From the NCBI GenBank assembly GCA_037349315.1, contig JBAIAC010000059.1, positions 6,908,001 to 6,972,000 of the forward strand: DNA of 64,000 nucleotides. Reading direction: 5' to 3'. The translations under genes were made by a program, and so were the position numbers. This document shows, in pieces, positions 1 through 10,934 of this stretch. Source of the DNA: Chelydra serpentina (Eukaryota > Chordata > Testudines > Chelydridae). The notes beneath the pieces are model-generated. The model had not been told where the DNA came from. It worked only from the letters and a program-made list of their open reading frames with translations, and did no database searches. The stretch's first letter is position 1. Each line of letters opens with the position of its first letter.

Positions 1-524
1 GCATTGTAAATTGGTAATCTAAACTGGCCTAAAGTTAACCTATACAGAGAGAGTGGATGCTGTCTTTATTCTCTCAAGTAGTCCTTCCTTCAATATTTTT
101 CTTGGAAAGAATCTCTCCAGACTACAGGACTATAAACAAAAGATGACCTACCCTTCTCTTCTGTATATTTCAGCTGCACAGTTTAAAGCAAACACAGAAC
201 ACTGTGACGCAGCTTATCTGGCTGCTTCAGAAATACTGCACTGTTTTTTGTGTAGTGCAGCCAGGAATTACTGAAGCAACCCAGCAACAAATGGGAAATG
301 CAAGATGATCGATTTACACACTATTAAATGGATATACAAATTGTGTCAAAGTTATAGTTCTGGATACCGAAACCTTCGCTGTACCTGCAATTCATACAGT
401 ACCATTGCAAGATTCCTACATTGTCCAGCCCATGTGCCCAAACCCTAACCTGGAGGTTTCCTTTTAGAAGTGAAGAATGTCATTCTCCCTTGAGGAGGAA
501 AGATGTTCCTTGGGGTTAAGGCAC
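1..524. other. Unannotated non-coding stretch
   Basis: I see no exon, RNA gene or clear repeat here. Short open frames lack splice context and resemble chance frames. It is probably part of the MICAL2 intron downstream (minus strand) of the exon at 21696-21868. Confidence 0.5.
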
Positions 525-735
525 AGGACCGGATAGTCAGGAGATCTGGGTTTCTATTCCCACCTCAGTCCCATGTGAGTTTGGGCAAGTCATTAACCTT
601 TCCAGTGCCTCATTTTCCCCATCTGTAAAATGGGAGCAATAATAATTATTCCCTGACTCACAGTAGTGTTTTGATGGCTAAATTAACATTTGTGAGAACC
701 TCAGGTATTTCAGTGATGAATGCCATAGAAATGCC
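525..735 (+). repeat. MIR/CORE-SINE copy
   Basis: The copy has the usual MIR order: a 'gtcaggagatctgggtt' core, 'gggcaagtcattaacct', 'cccatctgtaaaatgggag', then a 'gatggctaaattaaca' region. MIR elements are ancient amniote SINEs, so this marks old neutral DNA. Boundaries are approximate. Confidence 0.75.
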
Positions 736-1029
736 AATAAATAAATGCCCATTCAATCCACTCTGCTCAGACTTCTAACAAGAATGACAGTACCAGTTAT
801 GGCAGTAGAGGTTTATAATGTGGAGACATTTTTGCTGTTATCTGAAATAAGATCCCCAAGAGCATTTTACTAATCAGCCCCCAGGCGATGCTCAGTTCCT
901 GTCCCTACTGTCCTGGACTGGGTTTGAACTAGTGCCATAGATATGGAAGGCTCTAAATCTTATGACAAAGCCTTGAGGTAAAGTATTGTTTTAAATCATG
1001 TTTAACTAATAGGCCAGTGGTGTGAGTGG

Positions 1030-1211
1030 GGAGGGATAGCTCAATGGTTTGAGCATTGGCCTGCTAAACCCAGGGTTGTGAGTTTAATCCTTGAGGGGGC
1101 CATTTAGAGATCTGGGGCAAAAATTGGGGATTGGTCCTGCTTTGAGCAGGGGGGTTGGACTAGATGACCTCCTAAGGTCCCTTCCAACCCTGATATTCTA
1201 TGATTCTATGA
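1030..1211 (+). mobile_element. tRNA-derived SINE with CR1 tail
   Basis: The 5' part carries a pol III A-box-like 'tagctcaatgg' and a degenerate B box about 40 bp downstream, as in a tRNA head. The 3' half, from 'gagcagggg' through 'gacctcctaaggtcccttcc' to an ATTCTATGATTCTATGA repeat, is the CR1 LINE 3' end. The same tail ends the LINE at 43221-44320, which fits mobilisation by CR1 proteins. SINEs of this build are typical of turtles. Confidence 0.85.
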
Positions 1212-1735
1212 CACTCACCTAGGACTTGGGAGACATGGGTTCAAGTCCCTGCTGTACTACAGACTACCTGTATGACCTTGGGCAAGTTGCATTTGGTAAA
1301 TTTTTCATAAGTGACTAATTTAGGCACCCAACTCCCATTGAAAGACAATTGGACTTAAATGCCCAAGTCACTTAGGTTTAATCTACACAGCATTTTGGAG
1401 TGAGCCTCCCAGCCCAGATCAATAGACTCAGACTCTGACCCCAACTGCCAGCCCAAGCTGCCACTTCAAATCACTTTCTACGCAGCTGTTTTTGGAGCAT
1501 TTGCTCAAGCCCTGCTAGACCGAGTCTATCGACCCAGGCTGGGAGGCTCAGTCCAAAATGCTAGGTAGATATCCCCTCAGGTGCTTTTGAAAAATGTACC
1601 CTTAGCCTCTCTGTGGCTCAGTTCACCATCTGTAAAATGGGGATAACAGTACTTCCCTACCTCGCAGAGGTGCTCAAAGAAAAAGAGTGTTTAAAAGACT
1701 GAGGTGCTCAGCACAGTAATGGGAGCCACAGAAGT
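1212..1735 (+). repeat. MIR-type SINE split by a MITE
   Basis: The left piece (about 1218-1295) has 'gacttgggagacatgggttc' and 'ccttgggcaagttgca'. The right piece (about 1600-1735) has 'cctctctgtggctcagttc' and 'ccatctgtaaaatgggg'. Together they make one MIR copy whose middle is lengthened by an insertion. A similarly lengthened copy lies at 38575-38835. Confidence 0.6.
1375..1576. mobile_element. Palindromic MITE, Harbinger-like ends
   Basis: Inverted arms of about 55 bp face each other. The left arm (from 1381, 'atctacacagcattttgg') pairs with the right arm ending near 1570. Each contains 'gagcctcccagcc' or its complement and the 'atagactc' block. The CTACAC near the end resembles Harbinger-type ends elsewhere in the window. 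I could not define a target duplication. Confidence 0.5.
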
Positions 1736-1774
1736 ATCTTAGAGAGAGAGAAACAGACATAACTGTTTTGTTAC

Positions 1775-2040
1775 CAGTAGCGTAGCCGGGGGGAGCAGGG
1801 GGAGCAGCCACTCCCCCTGTGAGAAGAAGCAGCGCCTTAAAAAGCGCTGCCCGAGCTCCACTGCCGGAGCTCCGGCGGCACTTTAAAGGGCCCGGGGCTC
1901 CCTGCAGCAGCTGGAGCTGGCACGGGATACTGGCTCTTGCCGGTCGCCGGAGGCGCCGCCAGGTGAGTACAGGGCGAGCCTGGGGCGGTGCCTTTTTATA
2001 GCGCCGCTCCCCCTGTGCTCCAGACCTGCCTACGCTACTG
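1775..2040. mobile_element. hAT MITE with perfect 8-bp TSD
   Basis: The termini are CAGTAGCGTAGCC and its near complement 'cctacgctactg'. They are flanked on both sides by tttgttac (1767-1774 and 2041-2048), the 8-bp duplication made by hAT transposases. The interior is very GC-rich and carries a 60-codon open frame, which I regard as incidental. The nested element at 19202-19410 has the same ends. Confidence 0.9.
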
Positions 2041-2048
2041 TTTGTTAC

Positions 2049-5000
2049 CTCTATTTTACTAACAAGAGTTTTCCTTCATACCTGTGATTGGGATACATCA
2101 TCTTCAAGAGCACTCTGAGATCTGGCAGAGCTCTCCTGTGAATGAAGCCCAGCTCTCTTGCTGTACAGTAGAGGGAAATCTGCCAAAGAAAAACAAGATT
2201 GTACATTTTGCTCAAACTACTTTGACTTAAATCAAACATGCAATTAAAGAACTGCAGTAAAATGAAGTCCAAGATCCCCCAAAGATTTCATCTAAATGGC
2301 AACGTTTATGTAGCCACGCTGCGTGCACATGTATGTGGGAGCAGAGGTGCATATACACTATTGAAATTTTCAAAAAGGGGCCCTCGGTTCTTCATTGCTC
2401 AACTTAAAACATCTTAAAGGCTCAACATTTCTGGAAAAAAAAAAAATCAGCACTTTGACATCTTGAAGCACCCTAAAAATTGAGCACCCAAAATCGCTAG
2501 TCACTTTTGAACACGTAGGACAAGAGCTCTGTGAGGTGGAGGAAAATGCATGCCTTAAATGAGGCACGTCCATTGCAACAAGGAAGAATTAAGAAGTATG
2601 GTTGGAAGGTAAGGCTAAAAACCTAAAAATATTTCCCACAGTCCCTATTATCAGCCAGTCAATAGTACGACACACTGAAGGGCTACTCTGGAGCCACAGC
2701 AGTAGATTTTTAAGACCCTGAATCAGCAAGGATGGGCAAATTAGACATGGTGAAAGAAACTGCATGCCAGTCATTTGTGCCTGCACGCAATCAATTGCAG
2801 GACAGCAACCTCACTGTGTACTTTAATATTTGCAAGTGTACAAAATGCAGCCTAATAACCCTATTTTTGGCAAAAAAGAATATATTATGCACACACACAC
2901 ACACAAACCCCCCTAAGAAATTACATGCCAAGTTTTTCAGCTTGGAAAGTATTTTTATAGCTGGATAAAATAAAAGTATAATGCAAATGCTGGTGCTGTC
3001 TTAAACACAGTGGAACTACTGGGAGCCGCTAGAACACCGAATAAGGGGAAAGCTTCCAAATAAGGGATGTATAATGTGGGTCAGGATAATCCATCAGTTT
3101 TCCATTAAGATCATCACATCAAACATAAGCTACTTGTCTTTACTTTCAAGGCCCTTTCCAACCTATCCCCACCCCATGTATTCTCTCTCATTGACTATTG
3201 AGACATCCACTCCCAATCAGCCCATAATGCTAGCCTCCATTGCTCACTTTTGAAATTTTCAAACTAGCACTTTTGTTCTTTCTTCCAGTGTGCCCCTCAC
3301 AACATACTCCCCGTAATCCTCTGCAAAACGCATTATCCTCCATCAGAACAAATAATAAATGATAATAATGATCTCCCTGGGGCATGGGCTTCCTTTTACT
3401 GTTCATACACATGAGCCTTTGATCTAATTGTGGCCTCTAGGCATTACTTTAATACAAATAATTCCTATTTCCGCTTTTGTTTTAGTTCATCACAGCTGCA
3501 TACATATTGATCCTGTGTCTGTGATGTTGCTGATAAAGTTTCTGAAACACTTGTATCCAATGCTGTTGCTCTTGTTTATCCTTTAGAAAATGACTGTCAT
3601 GATTCTGATACTTTGAAAGTACCCCTTCTGGTGGTGTCAGGTTCCTTTGGTACAACTACATAAACTCCTATCTGCCAACAGCAAGGAACACAATGACAGG
3701 ACAGTAGATGACTGGGGAGAATGTTTTGTTGGGTGGAAGAGGAGATTTAGAATGTCCATTTTCCCTCCAAGACTCACGGGACACTTAAAGAAGCTATCGC
3801 TACGCTACTATTTCTCACTGAGCCTCTGGTTCTGCTCAGTCGAATTCAGGGGCAGCTCTTCCCCTCCTTGACAGAGGATGAGCACCGCTCCTGGAGGTGC
3901 CAATTAATCACAGCAGGGGACAGAAGCAGCAGCTGTCAGAGGGCCTTTTATTTAATGTGTAATGAGGGAAAATGTTTTTGTTCTCTGCAACCCAAGAGAT
4001 GTTGTTTATTGAAATATGCATCCTCAGATCACAGAAGTCGAACAGCAGAATATGGAATTAGGTTTGCCAACAGACTTGTGAATGAAGAACACATTCATGT
4101 CTGTACAGCTTAGAGTACATGGAGGCATTTATTAACATATGTAAGTATTACAGCTCAGTGCACTGGAGGAAATCCAGTTCCTTCAACAGGGACTACTGTA
4201 ATGTGGAGTACAGCATAGGCTTACACCCTAAGGCCCTGGATCCTACACAGCTACACTCCAATGTAAAATTACTCCCACCTGGACTCCCCCAGAATTCAGT
4301 GGATTCGGTGTGGATATAACTATGTTCAAGTAGCCTTCAAACTAGGACCCTTTAACCCTTAGGATATAGCCAGATTCTTCAGGTGGTAAAAATGAAATCT
4401 CTTGATTTAGACATCACACGTTAAAAGTGTGGAAATCCACACTGCTGAAAGACAGAAGTCTTAAGATTTAGAAGGGAAATTCCCTGCATTGGATCTTTAA
4501 GGCCATCTGAAATAGGCTTTTTAGACCATATATTTTAAGTAATTTATGAGCAATGTATGGTTAGGGAACAAGTCTGAAAAGGAGACTGATATTTTTCTGA
4601 GATGAGTGACAAATTCTTGTAACCAGGTAGGAAATTATACAAGGAAATGAAGTCACACACTGTTCCTCCTAGAGACGGACAAATGCCTTTATTTTGTACT
4701 CAGGGTATGCTGACAGTATGTTGCTGCTCATTGCATGTTTTGACAAATTCATAAATCACACTGCTTCCTTTCAAAAGACTTTTAGCTCCCTCTAGAGACT
4801 CCTTCCAGAGGTACACAGGAGGATTTAATAAAGAAAAATTAATAAGCAAAAATTTAATTAAGCAGGTAATGCGCTTATCGAGAACAAGCTGAAAATGAGC
4901 TGGAGTTAAGAAATGCCCCCTGGCCTTTTTCCCTTTTCCTTCTTTTTCTTTTTTTTTTAAACCTGGATTAAGCATTTTTCTTGTGTGATTTTTTTTAAAC

Positions 5001-5399
5001 CAAAGATCAACTGAGGCCAGTTTTTGTTTTAAACTGTTCTTTTTAGTCCACTATGGATGCAGAGTATGAATAAATCCAAAAAATTATTTGCAGATGTTTT
5101 CAAAGACAGTCCCAAGTGTTAAGGAAACCAGGATTTATGCGGGAAGTGTTAGGAAGGGAGTAGGTCTCTGATAACCTCCACCAGTTTATAACAATGGCTT
5201 TATATATCTACATTTAAATTTGGCAACATCAGAGTTAGGGTTGCCATGACTTCCTCCTGCCCCAGTCCATACTCCCCAAGAAGTTAGACCCAACTTCCTG
5301 GTCAACATGGGACATGGACATTTTTTCCTGCCTCAACTACCTCTGTCACTTCTTGGCAGCTATCACAAGCTTGTGAATTCCTCACAATAATGGGATGTA
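2049..5399. other. Intronic or intergenic stretch, no gene seen
   Basis: No exon-like frame with splice sites was found on either strand. A short CA run lies near 2890-2904. The start of a 'gttagggttgcca' type interspersed repeat lies near 5234. The open frames here encode low-complexity or unrecognisable peptides. Confidence 0.5.
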
Positions 5400-5894
5400 G
5401 GGCATGGCTACACTTGCGAGTTAGAGCACACTAAAGTAGCCCTGTGTGCTCTAACTCACAACGCATCCACACTGGCAAGGCACATAGAGCGCTCTGACTC
5501 CATGCCTGGAGCGCTCCTGGTAATCCACCTCCACGAGAGGCATAATGCTTGGTGCACCCTGGCTGGAGTGCACCCTGACGCCAGTGGGGATGCCCTGGTC
5601 TGTTAATACACTCTGACCTCCAGAAGTGTCCCACAATGCCTGTTCTAGCCACTCTGGTCATCATTTGAAACTCTACTGCCCTGCCCTCAGGTGACCAACC
5701 ATCAGACCTGCCCTTTCAATTATCTGGGAAATTTGAAAATCCCCTTCCCGTTTGCTCAGCAAGGCGTGAAGTGCTCTCAGCGCATCTTTCCAGGCGATTC
5801 CCAGTATGGAGCAACGGCGAGGTGCTGGACCTCATCAGCGTTTGGGGGGGAGGAAGCTGTCCAGTCCCAGCTGCGCTCCAGCCATAGGAATTAC

Positions 5895-6049
5895 CAGGGC
5901 CGGCTCCAGGCACCAGCCGACCAAGCACGTGCTTGGGGTGGCACCTTCGGGGCAGCCAATCTTGGGGCAGCGCTCAGGTTTTTTGTTTTTAAACACACTT
6001 CAGCGGGGTGGCGCTCGGGGGAGGGATGGGTTTGTTTCAGCTGGGTGCT

Positions 6050-6133
<84 letters not shown>

Positions 6134-6467
6134 GCGGCGCTTGGGGAGGGGTGTTGCAGCGCTTGGGGAGGGTTGTTGCGGTGGGGCGGCACAGCGGGGC
6201 GCTCGGGGGGGTTGTTGCGGCGGGGCAGCGCAGGCATGCCACGCTCCTCCCGGCGCTCCAGCCTGGAGAGCGGGGCCGCAGGCATGCCACCCTCCCCCTG
6301 GTGCTCCGGACAGGAGAGGCGCTCGGGGGGGTGGGGTTGTTGCAGTGTAACACTGGGGGGGGTTGTTTCAGTGGGCGCTGGGGGGGGTTGTTTTTTTTGG
6401 TTTCCGCGGGAGCGGCGCTTGGGGTTTTTTTTCGCTTGGGGAGGCAAAAGAATTAGAGCCGGCCCTG
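5895..6467. mobile_element. hAT MITE nested in the SANT exon
   Basis: Ends are CAGGGCCGGCTC and 'gagccggccctg'. An exact 8-bp duplication ggaattac lies on each side (5887-5894, 6468-6475). Removing the insert restores a continuous SANT-type reading frame, so the insertion post-dates this Harbinger copy. The middle is a long GT microsatellite followed by repeated 'gcgcttggggaggg' units. The ends match the family of the element at 19119-19522. Confidence 0.92.
6051..6132. repeat. (GT)41 microsatellite
   Basis: About 82 bp of uninterrupted GT inside the hAT MITE. It creates several long but meaningless open frames on both strands (polyvaline/cysteine or histidine/threonine). Confidence 0.97.
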
Positions 6468-8341
6468 GGAATTACACTACCTTTGGGCAGATATCAAGGG
6501 ACAGGATGGAAAGGGGCCATGACTGGGACGCACTGCAGTGCAGGGTTAAAGTGAAGGAGCTGCAAAATGCCTACCACTGAGCCCGCAAGGCAAACCGCCG
6601 CTACAGTGCTGCCCCCCGCGACCTGCCTTTTCTACAAAGATATGTACGTAATACTGGGGGGCGACCCACCTCCACTCTGAGGCTCATCATGGACACTTCA
6701 GAGCTCAGTTTAACAAGGCAGGAGGAGGAAAACGGGCGCGAGGGTGCTGCGGAGGAGGAAGACACCCTGGAGTCCCTAGAAGGATGCATCCAGGAGCTGT
6801 TCTTAAGCCAGGAGAAAGGTAGCCAGTCGCAGTGGATGGTGCTTGGGGAAGGACAAACACCAGAGGACATGCCCAGTAAGTGGCTTTTATTTTGGGAAGG
6901 AAGTTATTCGGTGCGGGTTCTTGGGGGCGAGGAGGGTTAGGGCTGCATGCATGCCTAGATGCGGAATAGGGCATTGATGGGCTCTCTCACATCGCGGTAA
7001 TCGGCCTCCGTGATCGCTTCAAAGGTCTCACCCAGAAGCTGTGCAATGCGCTTGCACAGGTTCTTTGGGAGCGCTACTGTGCTCCTTGTCCCAGTCAGGC
7101 TAACATGTCCACACCACTGCGCTGTGACGAGCGCGGAGACCATTGCTGCACACAGGCAAGCTGCATATGGGCCAAGGCGAAAGCCGCATTATAGTAGAAG
7201 ACCCTCCCTTGCTTCCCAGGTCACCCTCAGCAGCAAGATATCTTCCAGGACGAACCCCTGTGGAAAATGTGGGGACAGTGTTCAGTATAGGGGCCCCCTG
7301 CAGCTGTTGGCTCTCCCCAAGGCACAGAACCCCAGAGGACAGTACGGCCATGAAACAATCAGTCCCCCTCGACCCTGTGCTTACTCACCATTTTGGGGCT
7401 CCTGTGGGTTATGTGCGCTCGCGTTGGGACGGGCAAATTCTGCTATTGTGTAGACTGTGCTTGTCTTTAAGTACAGGCGAATCATTGCTCTGTCTGGTGT
7501 GAACAATGCTGCCTCTGTTAAGTGTTGCATTTTGCCTTTACAGATGCAACCTTGAGATCTCAGCCGTCCGTGTTATCACCGGCCGAAAGACTCCAAAGAA
7601 TTAGGAAGAGGCCACGTAGAAGCAAAGAAGACATGCTGCAAGAAGTAATGCACCAGTCACTTAATGAAAATGAAAAAAACGTAGGAGTGGAGGAAGAGTG
7701 AAAGGCGGTTCCACCAGCATAATGAGGAGCGCTAGCACCAAAGCACAGAGCACCTGATAAGCATTATGGAGCGCCAAGCAGACTCAATCCAGGCGCTCAC
7801 AGCCATGCAGGCAGAGCACTACCGCAACCCGCCCCCCCCTCCCCCCCGCAGTCCCTGTCTCAAAACTCTTTCCCTTGTACCCCCATGTCACCTCCAATGC
7901 ACTTTCCCCAACATCCGGGTTCTTATCACCACCAGCTGCCTCCAACACCTGGATCTTCACCACCCAGCCCTGCAAACTACGACCCTTACCCACTGCACTC
8001 AACCCCCATCACCATGCATTATAGCCAGCCTGAAGTGCAGCACTCATTGCACAGCACTCCAGCCAGGAAGGCTGAGTATGAGAACAGGACATATGGAAAT
8101 CTGTGATTGAACCGTTCCCCACCCCACCTCCTTGCCCTGTTTCCCAACCAGTTTCTTTCCAATAAATGAATTTTCTTTTAAATAAATGGCTTTTTGGCTT
8201 TCAAAACATTCTTTATTATTGCATTAAGTAAAAGATACCTTAGCCCAGGAAAGCAACAGGCACTGTAAGTCAGTGTAGCAAGCACAGATTCCTACTAAGA
8301 TTGGAACCGCTGCTCTTCACTCCCGTGCAGGGCACCAGACA

Positions 8342-9580
8342 TTACTGGTGACTTTCAGCCTCAAATTGCTCCCTCAAGGCTTCCCTAATCCTTGCAGCCC
8401 CGCGCTGGGCTCCTCTAATAGCCCTGCTCTCTGGCTGTTCAAATTCAGCCTCCAGGTGTTGAACCTCCAAGTTCCATGCCTGAGTGAATCTTTCACCCTT
8501 CCCTTCACAAGTGTTATGGAGGGTACAGCACGCGGATATAACCGCGGGGATGTTATCAGCCAGGTCCAGCTTCCCATACAGACAGCGCCAGTGGCCCTTT
8601 AAACAGCCAAAAGCACACTCCACAGTCATTCTGCACTGACTCAGCCTGTTGTTGAACTGCTCCTTGCTTCTGTCAAGGCTCCCTGTGTAGGGTTTCATGA
8701 GCCATAGCATTAAAGGGTAAGTGGGGTCTCCAAGGATCACAATGGGCATTTCAACTTCCCCTATGGTGATCTTCTGGTCTGGGAAAAAAGTCCCGGCTTG
8801 CAGCTTCCTGAACAGGCCAGTGCTCCAAAAGATGCGTGTGCCATGCACCTTTCTGGGCCAGCCTGCGTTAATGTCAATGAAACGTCCACGGTGATACACA
8901 AGCGCCTGGAGAACCATAGAGAAATACCCCTTCCGATTAACGTACTTGGAGGCTAGGTGGGCTGGTGCCAGAATTGGAATATGCGTCCCATCTATCGCCC
9001 CTCCACAGTTAGGGAAACCCATTTGTGCAAAGCCAGCCACAATGTCATACACGTTACCCAGAGTCATGGTTCTTCTGAGCAGGATGCAATTAATGGCCCT
9101 GCAGACTTGGAATTGTGTTGATGCAACAGTCAACTTCCCCACTCCAAACTGGTTAGCGACTGATCGGTAGCTGTCTGGAGTTGCCAGCTTCCAGATTGCA
9201 ATAGACATCTGCTTCTCCATTGGCAGGGCAGCTCTCAATCTCGTGTCCTTACACCGCAGGGTGGGGGTGAGCTCATCACACAGTCCCATGAAAGTGGTTT
9301 TTCTCATCTGAAAGTTCTGCAGCCACTGCTCATCATCCCAGACTTGCATGATGATGTGATCCCACCACTCAGTGCTGGTTTCCCGAGCCCAAAAGCAGCG
9401 TTTCACGGTGGTGAGCATGTCCGTGAATGCCACAAGCAATCTCGTGTCATATGTGTTATGCGAGTCGATATCATCGTTGGACTCCTCACTGTCAGTTTGT
9501 AGCTTAAGGAGTAACTCGACTGCCAAACGTGATGTGCTGGCGAGACTCATCAGCATATTCCTCAGCACTTCGGGATCCAT
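8342..9580 (-). CDS. PIF/Harbinger DDE transposase (HARBI1-like)
   Basis: This is the transposase, a nuclease and strand-transferase of the DDE_Tnp_4 (IS5/PIF) superfamily. The frame is open from 9808, but I prefer the Met at 9580 (MDPEVLRNML), giving about 412 residues, because the residues upstream look like non-coding sequence. An N-terminal helical region (WWDHIIMQVWDDEQWLQNFQM) and a helix-turn-helix-like stretch (SYRSVANQFGVGKLTV) precede the catalytic core. The acidic triad is present: D in GAIDGTHIPI, D in ILGDPTYPL and E in MTVECAFGCLKGHW. The last two are 36 residues apart, matching DD35E. AFGCLKGHW and CCTLHN are typical of the family. No stop or shift interrupts it, unlike its partner gene. 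Whether it is expressed is unknown. Confidence 0.92.
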   Translation of the reverse strand: MDPEVLRNMLMSLASTSRLAVELLLKLQTDSEESNDDIDSHNTYDTRLLVAFTDMLTTVKRCFWARETSTEWWDHIIMQVWDDEQWLQNFQMRKTTFMGLCDELTPTLRCKDTRLRAALPMEKQMSIAIWKLATPDSYRSVANQFGVGKLTVASTQFQVCRAINCILLRRTMTLGNVYDIVAGFAQMGFPNCGGAIDGTHIPILAPAHLASKYVNRKGYFSMVLQALVYHRGRFIDINAGWPRKVHGTRIFWSTGLFRKLQAGTFFPDQKITIGEVEMPIVILGDPTYPLMLWLMKPYTGSLDRSKEQFNNRLSQCRMTVECAFGCLKGHWRCLYGKLDLADNIPAVISACCTLHNTCEGKGERFTQAWNLEVQHLEAEFEQPESRAIRGAQRGAARIREALREQFEAESHQ

Positions 9581-9920
9581 TCCCGCAGACCAAAAGGGAA
9601 GACACCGCGCGCAGTACAAAAAACGTTGAAAGATGGCGCCAAATGTGGACGGAAGCACAAGGATTGCTGGGATGCGAAGCGATGCATCACGGGGCATTGG
9701 AACAGGACCCAGAATGTCCTGCACCTCCGCCCCCTTCCCACAAGCCACAGCACCAGAATGGGAAGAGGTACTCTGTGGGATAGCTGCAAGTGCCACAAAT
9801 GTGGCCACGCCAGTGCGCTTGCAGCTGACAGTGCGAACACAAGGCAGCGCTTTCCCTACTGCACTCTCTGAGGGCTGGTTTAACTCTTAGCACTCTACAT
9901 CTGCAAGTGTAGCCATGCCC

Positions 9921-10739
9921 TTAGTATTTCTAGTTAGTGTAGGTAGCTAAGGTATCTGTCCAGATGGAAGGCTGGGCTAGAATGTGAACAGATAAGTCCA
10001 CTAAAGATTTGATTGTTGCCTTGTCGAATTTCCCCCAGGAGAGGCTGGTGATTCATTTGTCATTAATCTTTCTTTGGAGGACTGGAGTATGTTTCAATTT
10101 GTTAACCTCCCCTGTTTGGTGGGATTATCCTGCCACAACCATGAAATATGACGACAGTTTACTCTCCTGGGATTTGCGAGCTATTCCACGGGTGGAGAGC
10201 CAGATTCCTCTACATCTGGCAGGTTCTGAATGAGGGTCAGCTATTCCCACTTGTTCACTTTCCAGTGACTGCCTGGTTAATTATTTTATTATTCAAGATT
10301 TTTTTCAACACTCCCATATTTAGATATCTGGAGCTGTCTAACTGGAACTATAATCTGAGGCTGGGGTACATGGGAGAGGATAGATCTATCCTGTAGTCTG
10401 GCTGGTAGACATATTAGGTAAGAATCATAAGATGATTTCTAGGAAAGCTTTTTACTAATTTTCAAAAGTATATTTCTGGCCCCAAGCCAAGCATTCTGGT
10501 TTGCCAGTGGGACATGAGCCTACCTGGATACTGACTTCTACGGGGAAACAGGGATTGTACTTGTTTTATAACTAGTTTTTATGAATTCTCTGAAGGCAAC
10601 AGGCATTTGAGTACTAATGGAAGGGGCAGCACCTACCTCCCCATCTAGGAAGGGGCTGAGCTAAAAGCAGAAAAAAAGTGCTACCATCATCACACACTGA
10701 AGCCAGGCCCTTTCCCATGGCTGGATAAGGCTTTGAAGC
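9921..10739. other. Stretch with no gene seen
   Basis: This lies between the Harbinger right end and a Penelope-like tail. Short frames on the plus strand (10009-10396) have no splice context or recognisable motif. Confidence 0.45.
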
Positions 10740-10815
10740 TTAAGCAGAAGCTGGTCTCACCAACAGAAGTCGGTCCAATAAAACATATTACCTCACTCAC
10801 CTTGTGTCTCTAAAA
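10740..10815 (+). mobile_element. Penelope-like 3' tail fragment
   Basis: The tail motif 'ctcaccaacagaagtcggtc' is followed by 'caataaaacatattacctca' and 'ccttgtgtctctaa'. The same motif occurs at 26236 and 40560, and on the other strand at 18225 and 63265. At 18225 it is attached to a GIY-YIG-type coding piece, which is the reason for assigning the family. Confidence 0.65.
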
Positions 10816-10934
10816 TCCAGGTCTAACTGATTTCACTGCTCTACAGCCAAAATGCTTCTGAAATAAATGTAGTCAAACTTTACTAATTCTGGGTCACTGA
10901 GAATGAAAATGATGCTTAAAATTGTTGATTGGCT

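Larger units (their letters stand above)
5803..8106 (+). pseudogene. Harbinger MYB/SANT-like protein, broken
   Basis: In Harbinger transposons this accessory protein binds DNA and helps bring the transposase to the termini. A SANT/MYB-like start (GEVLDLISVWGEEAVQ) is readable up to 5894. After a MITE insertion the frame resumes at 6476 with TTFGQISRD and DALQCRVKVKELQNAYH. An in-frame TGA (about 6577) then interrupts the AYH-x-AR region, and an acidic linker follows. A GTAAGT donor after 6875 and a 'tttacag' acceptor before 7544 define a 667-bp intron. The second exon has RIRKRPRRSKEDMLQEVM, then a TGA at 7699, then a shift of frame across the C/P-rich run near 7830. The C-terminal proline-rich tail ends with ENRTYGNL and a stop at 8106. 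It is therefore non-functional unless rescued in trans. Confidence 0.8.
5400..9920. mobile_element. Near-complete PIF/Harbinger DNA transposon
   Basis: The element is bounded by inverted repeats GGGCATGGCTACACTTGC at 5400-5417 and its complement ending at 9920. Flanking trinucleotides are gta and tta, one base off a perfect TWA target duplication. Inside are the two genes expected of Harbinger elements: a MYB/SANT-like DNA-binding gene on the plus strand (5803-8106, broken) and a DDE transposase on the minus strand (8342-9580, open). The 3' ends converge across about 235 bp that holds AATAAA signals near 8161-8187. A hAT MITE (5895-6467) sits inside the first gene. At about 4.5 kb including that insert, the length fits an originally autonomous copy. 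Confidence 0.9.

Noticed and set aside
1030..1110. Functional tRNA gene
   Set aside because: The A and B boxes are degenerate and the sequence continues into a CR1 tail, so this is a SINE head. I cannot draw a proper cloverleaf.
1819..2001. 60-codon GC-rich frame rich in Arg and Ala
   Set aside because: It lies wholly inside the hAT MITE at 1775-2040, and a similar GC-rich interior is expected in this MITE family.
5691..6580. Several open frames of about 120-220 codons across 5.7-6.6 kb on both strands
   Set aside because: They run through a GT microsatellite and a GC-rich MITE and encode Val/Cys or His/Thr repeats. The only meaningful text is the two SANT-domain halves, annotated separately.
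9581..9808. Extending the Harbinger transposase start to 9808
   Set aside because: The extra 76 residues show no family similarity that I know, and the Met at 9580 begins the usual transposase N terminus.
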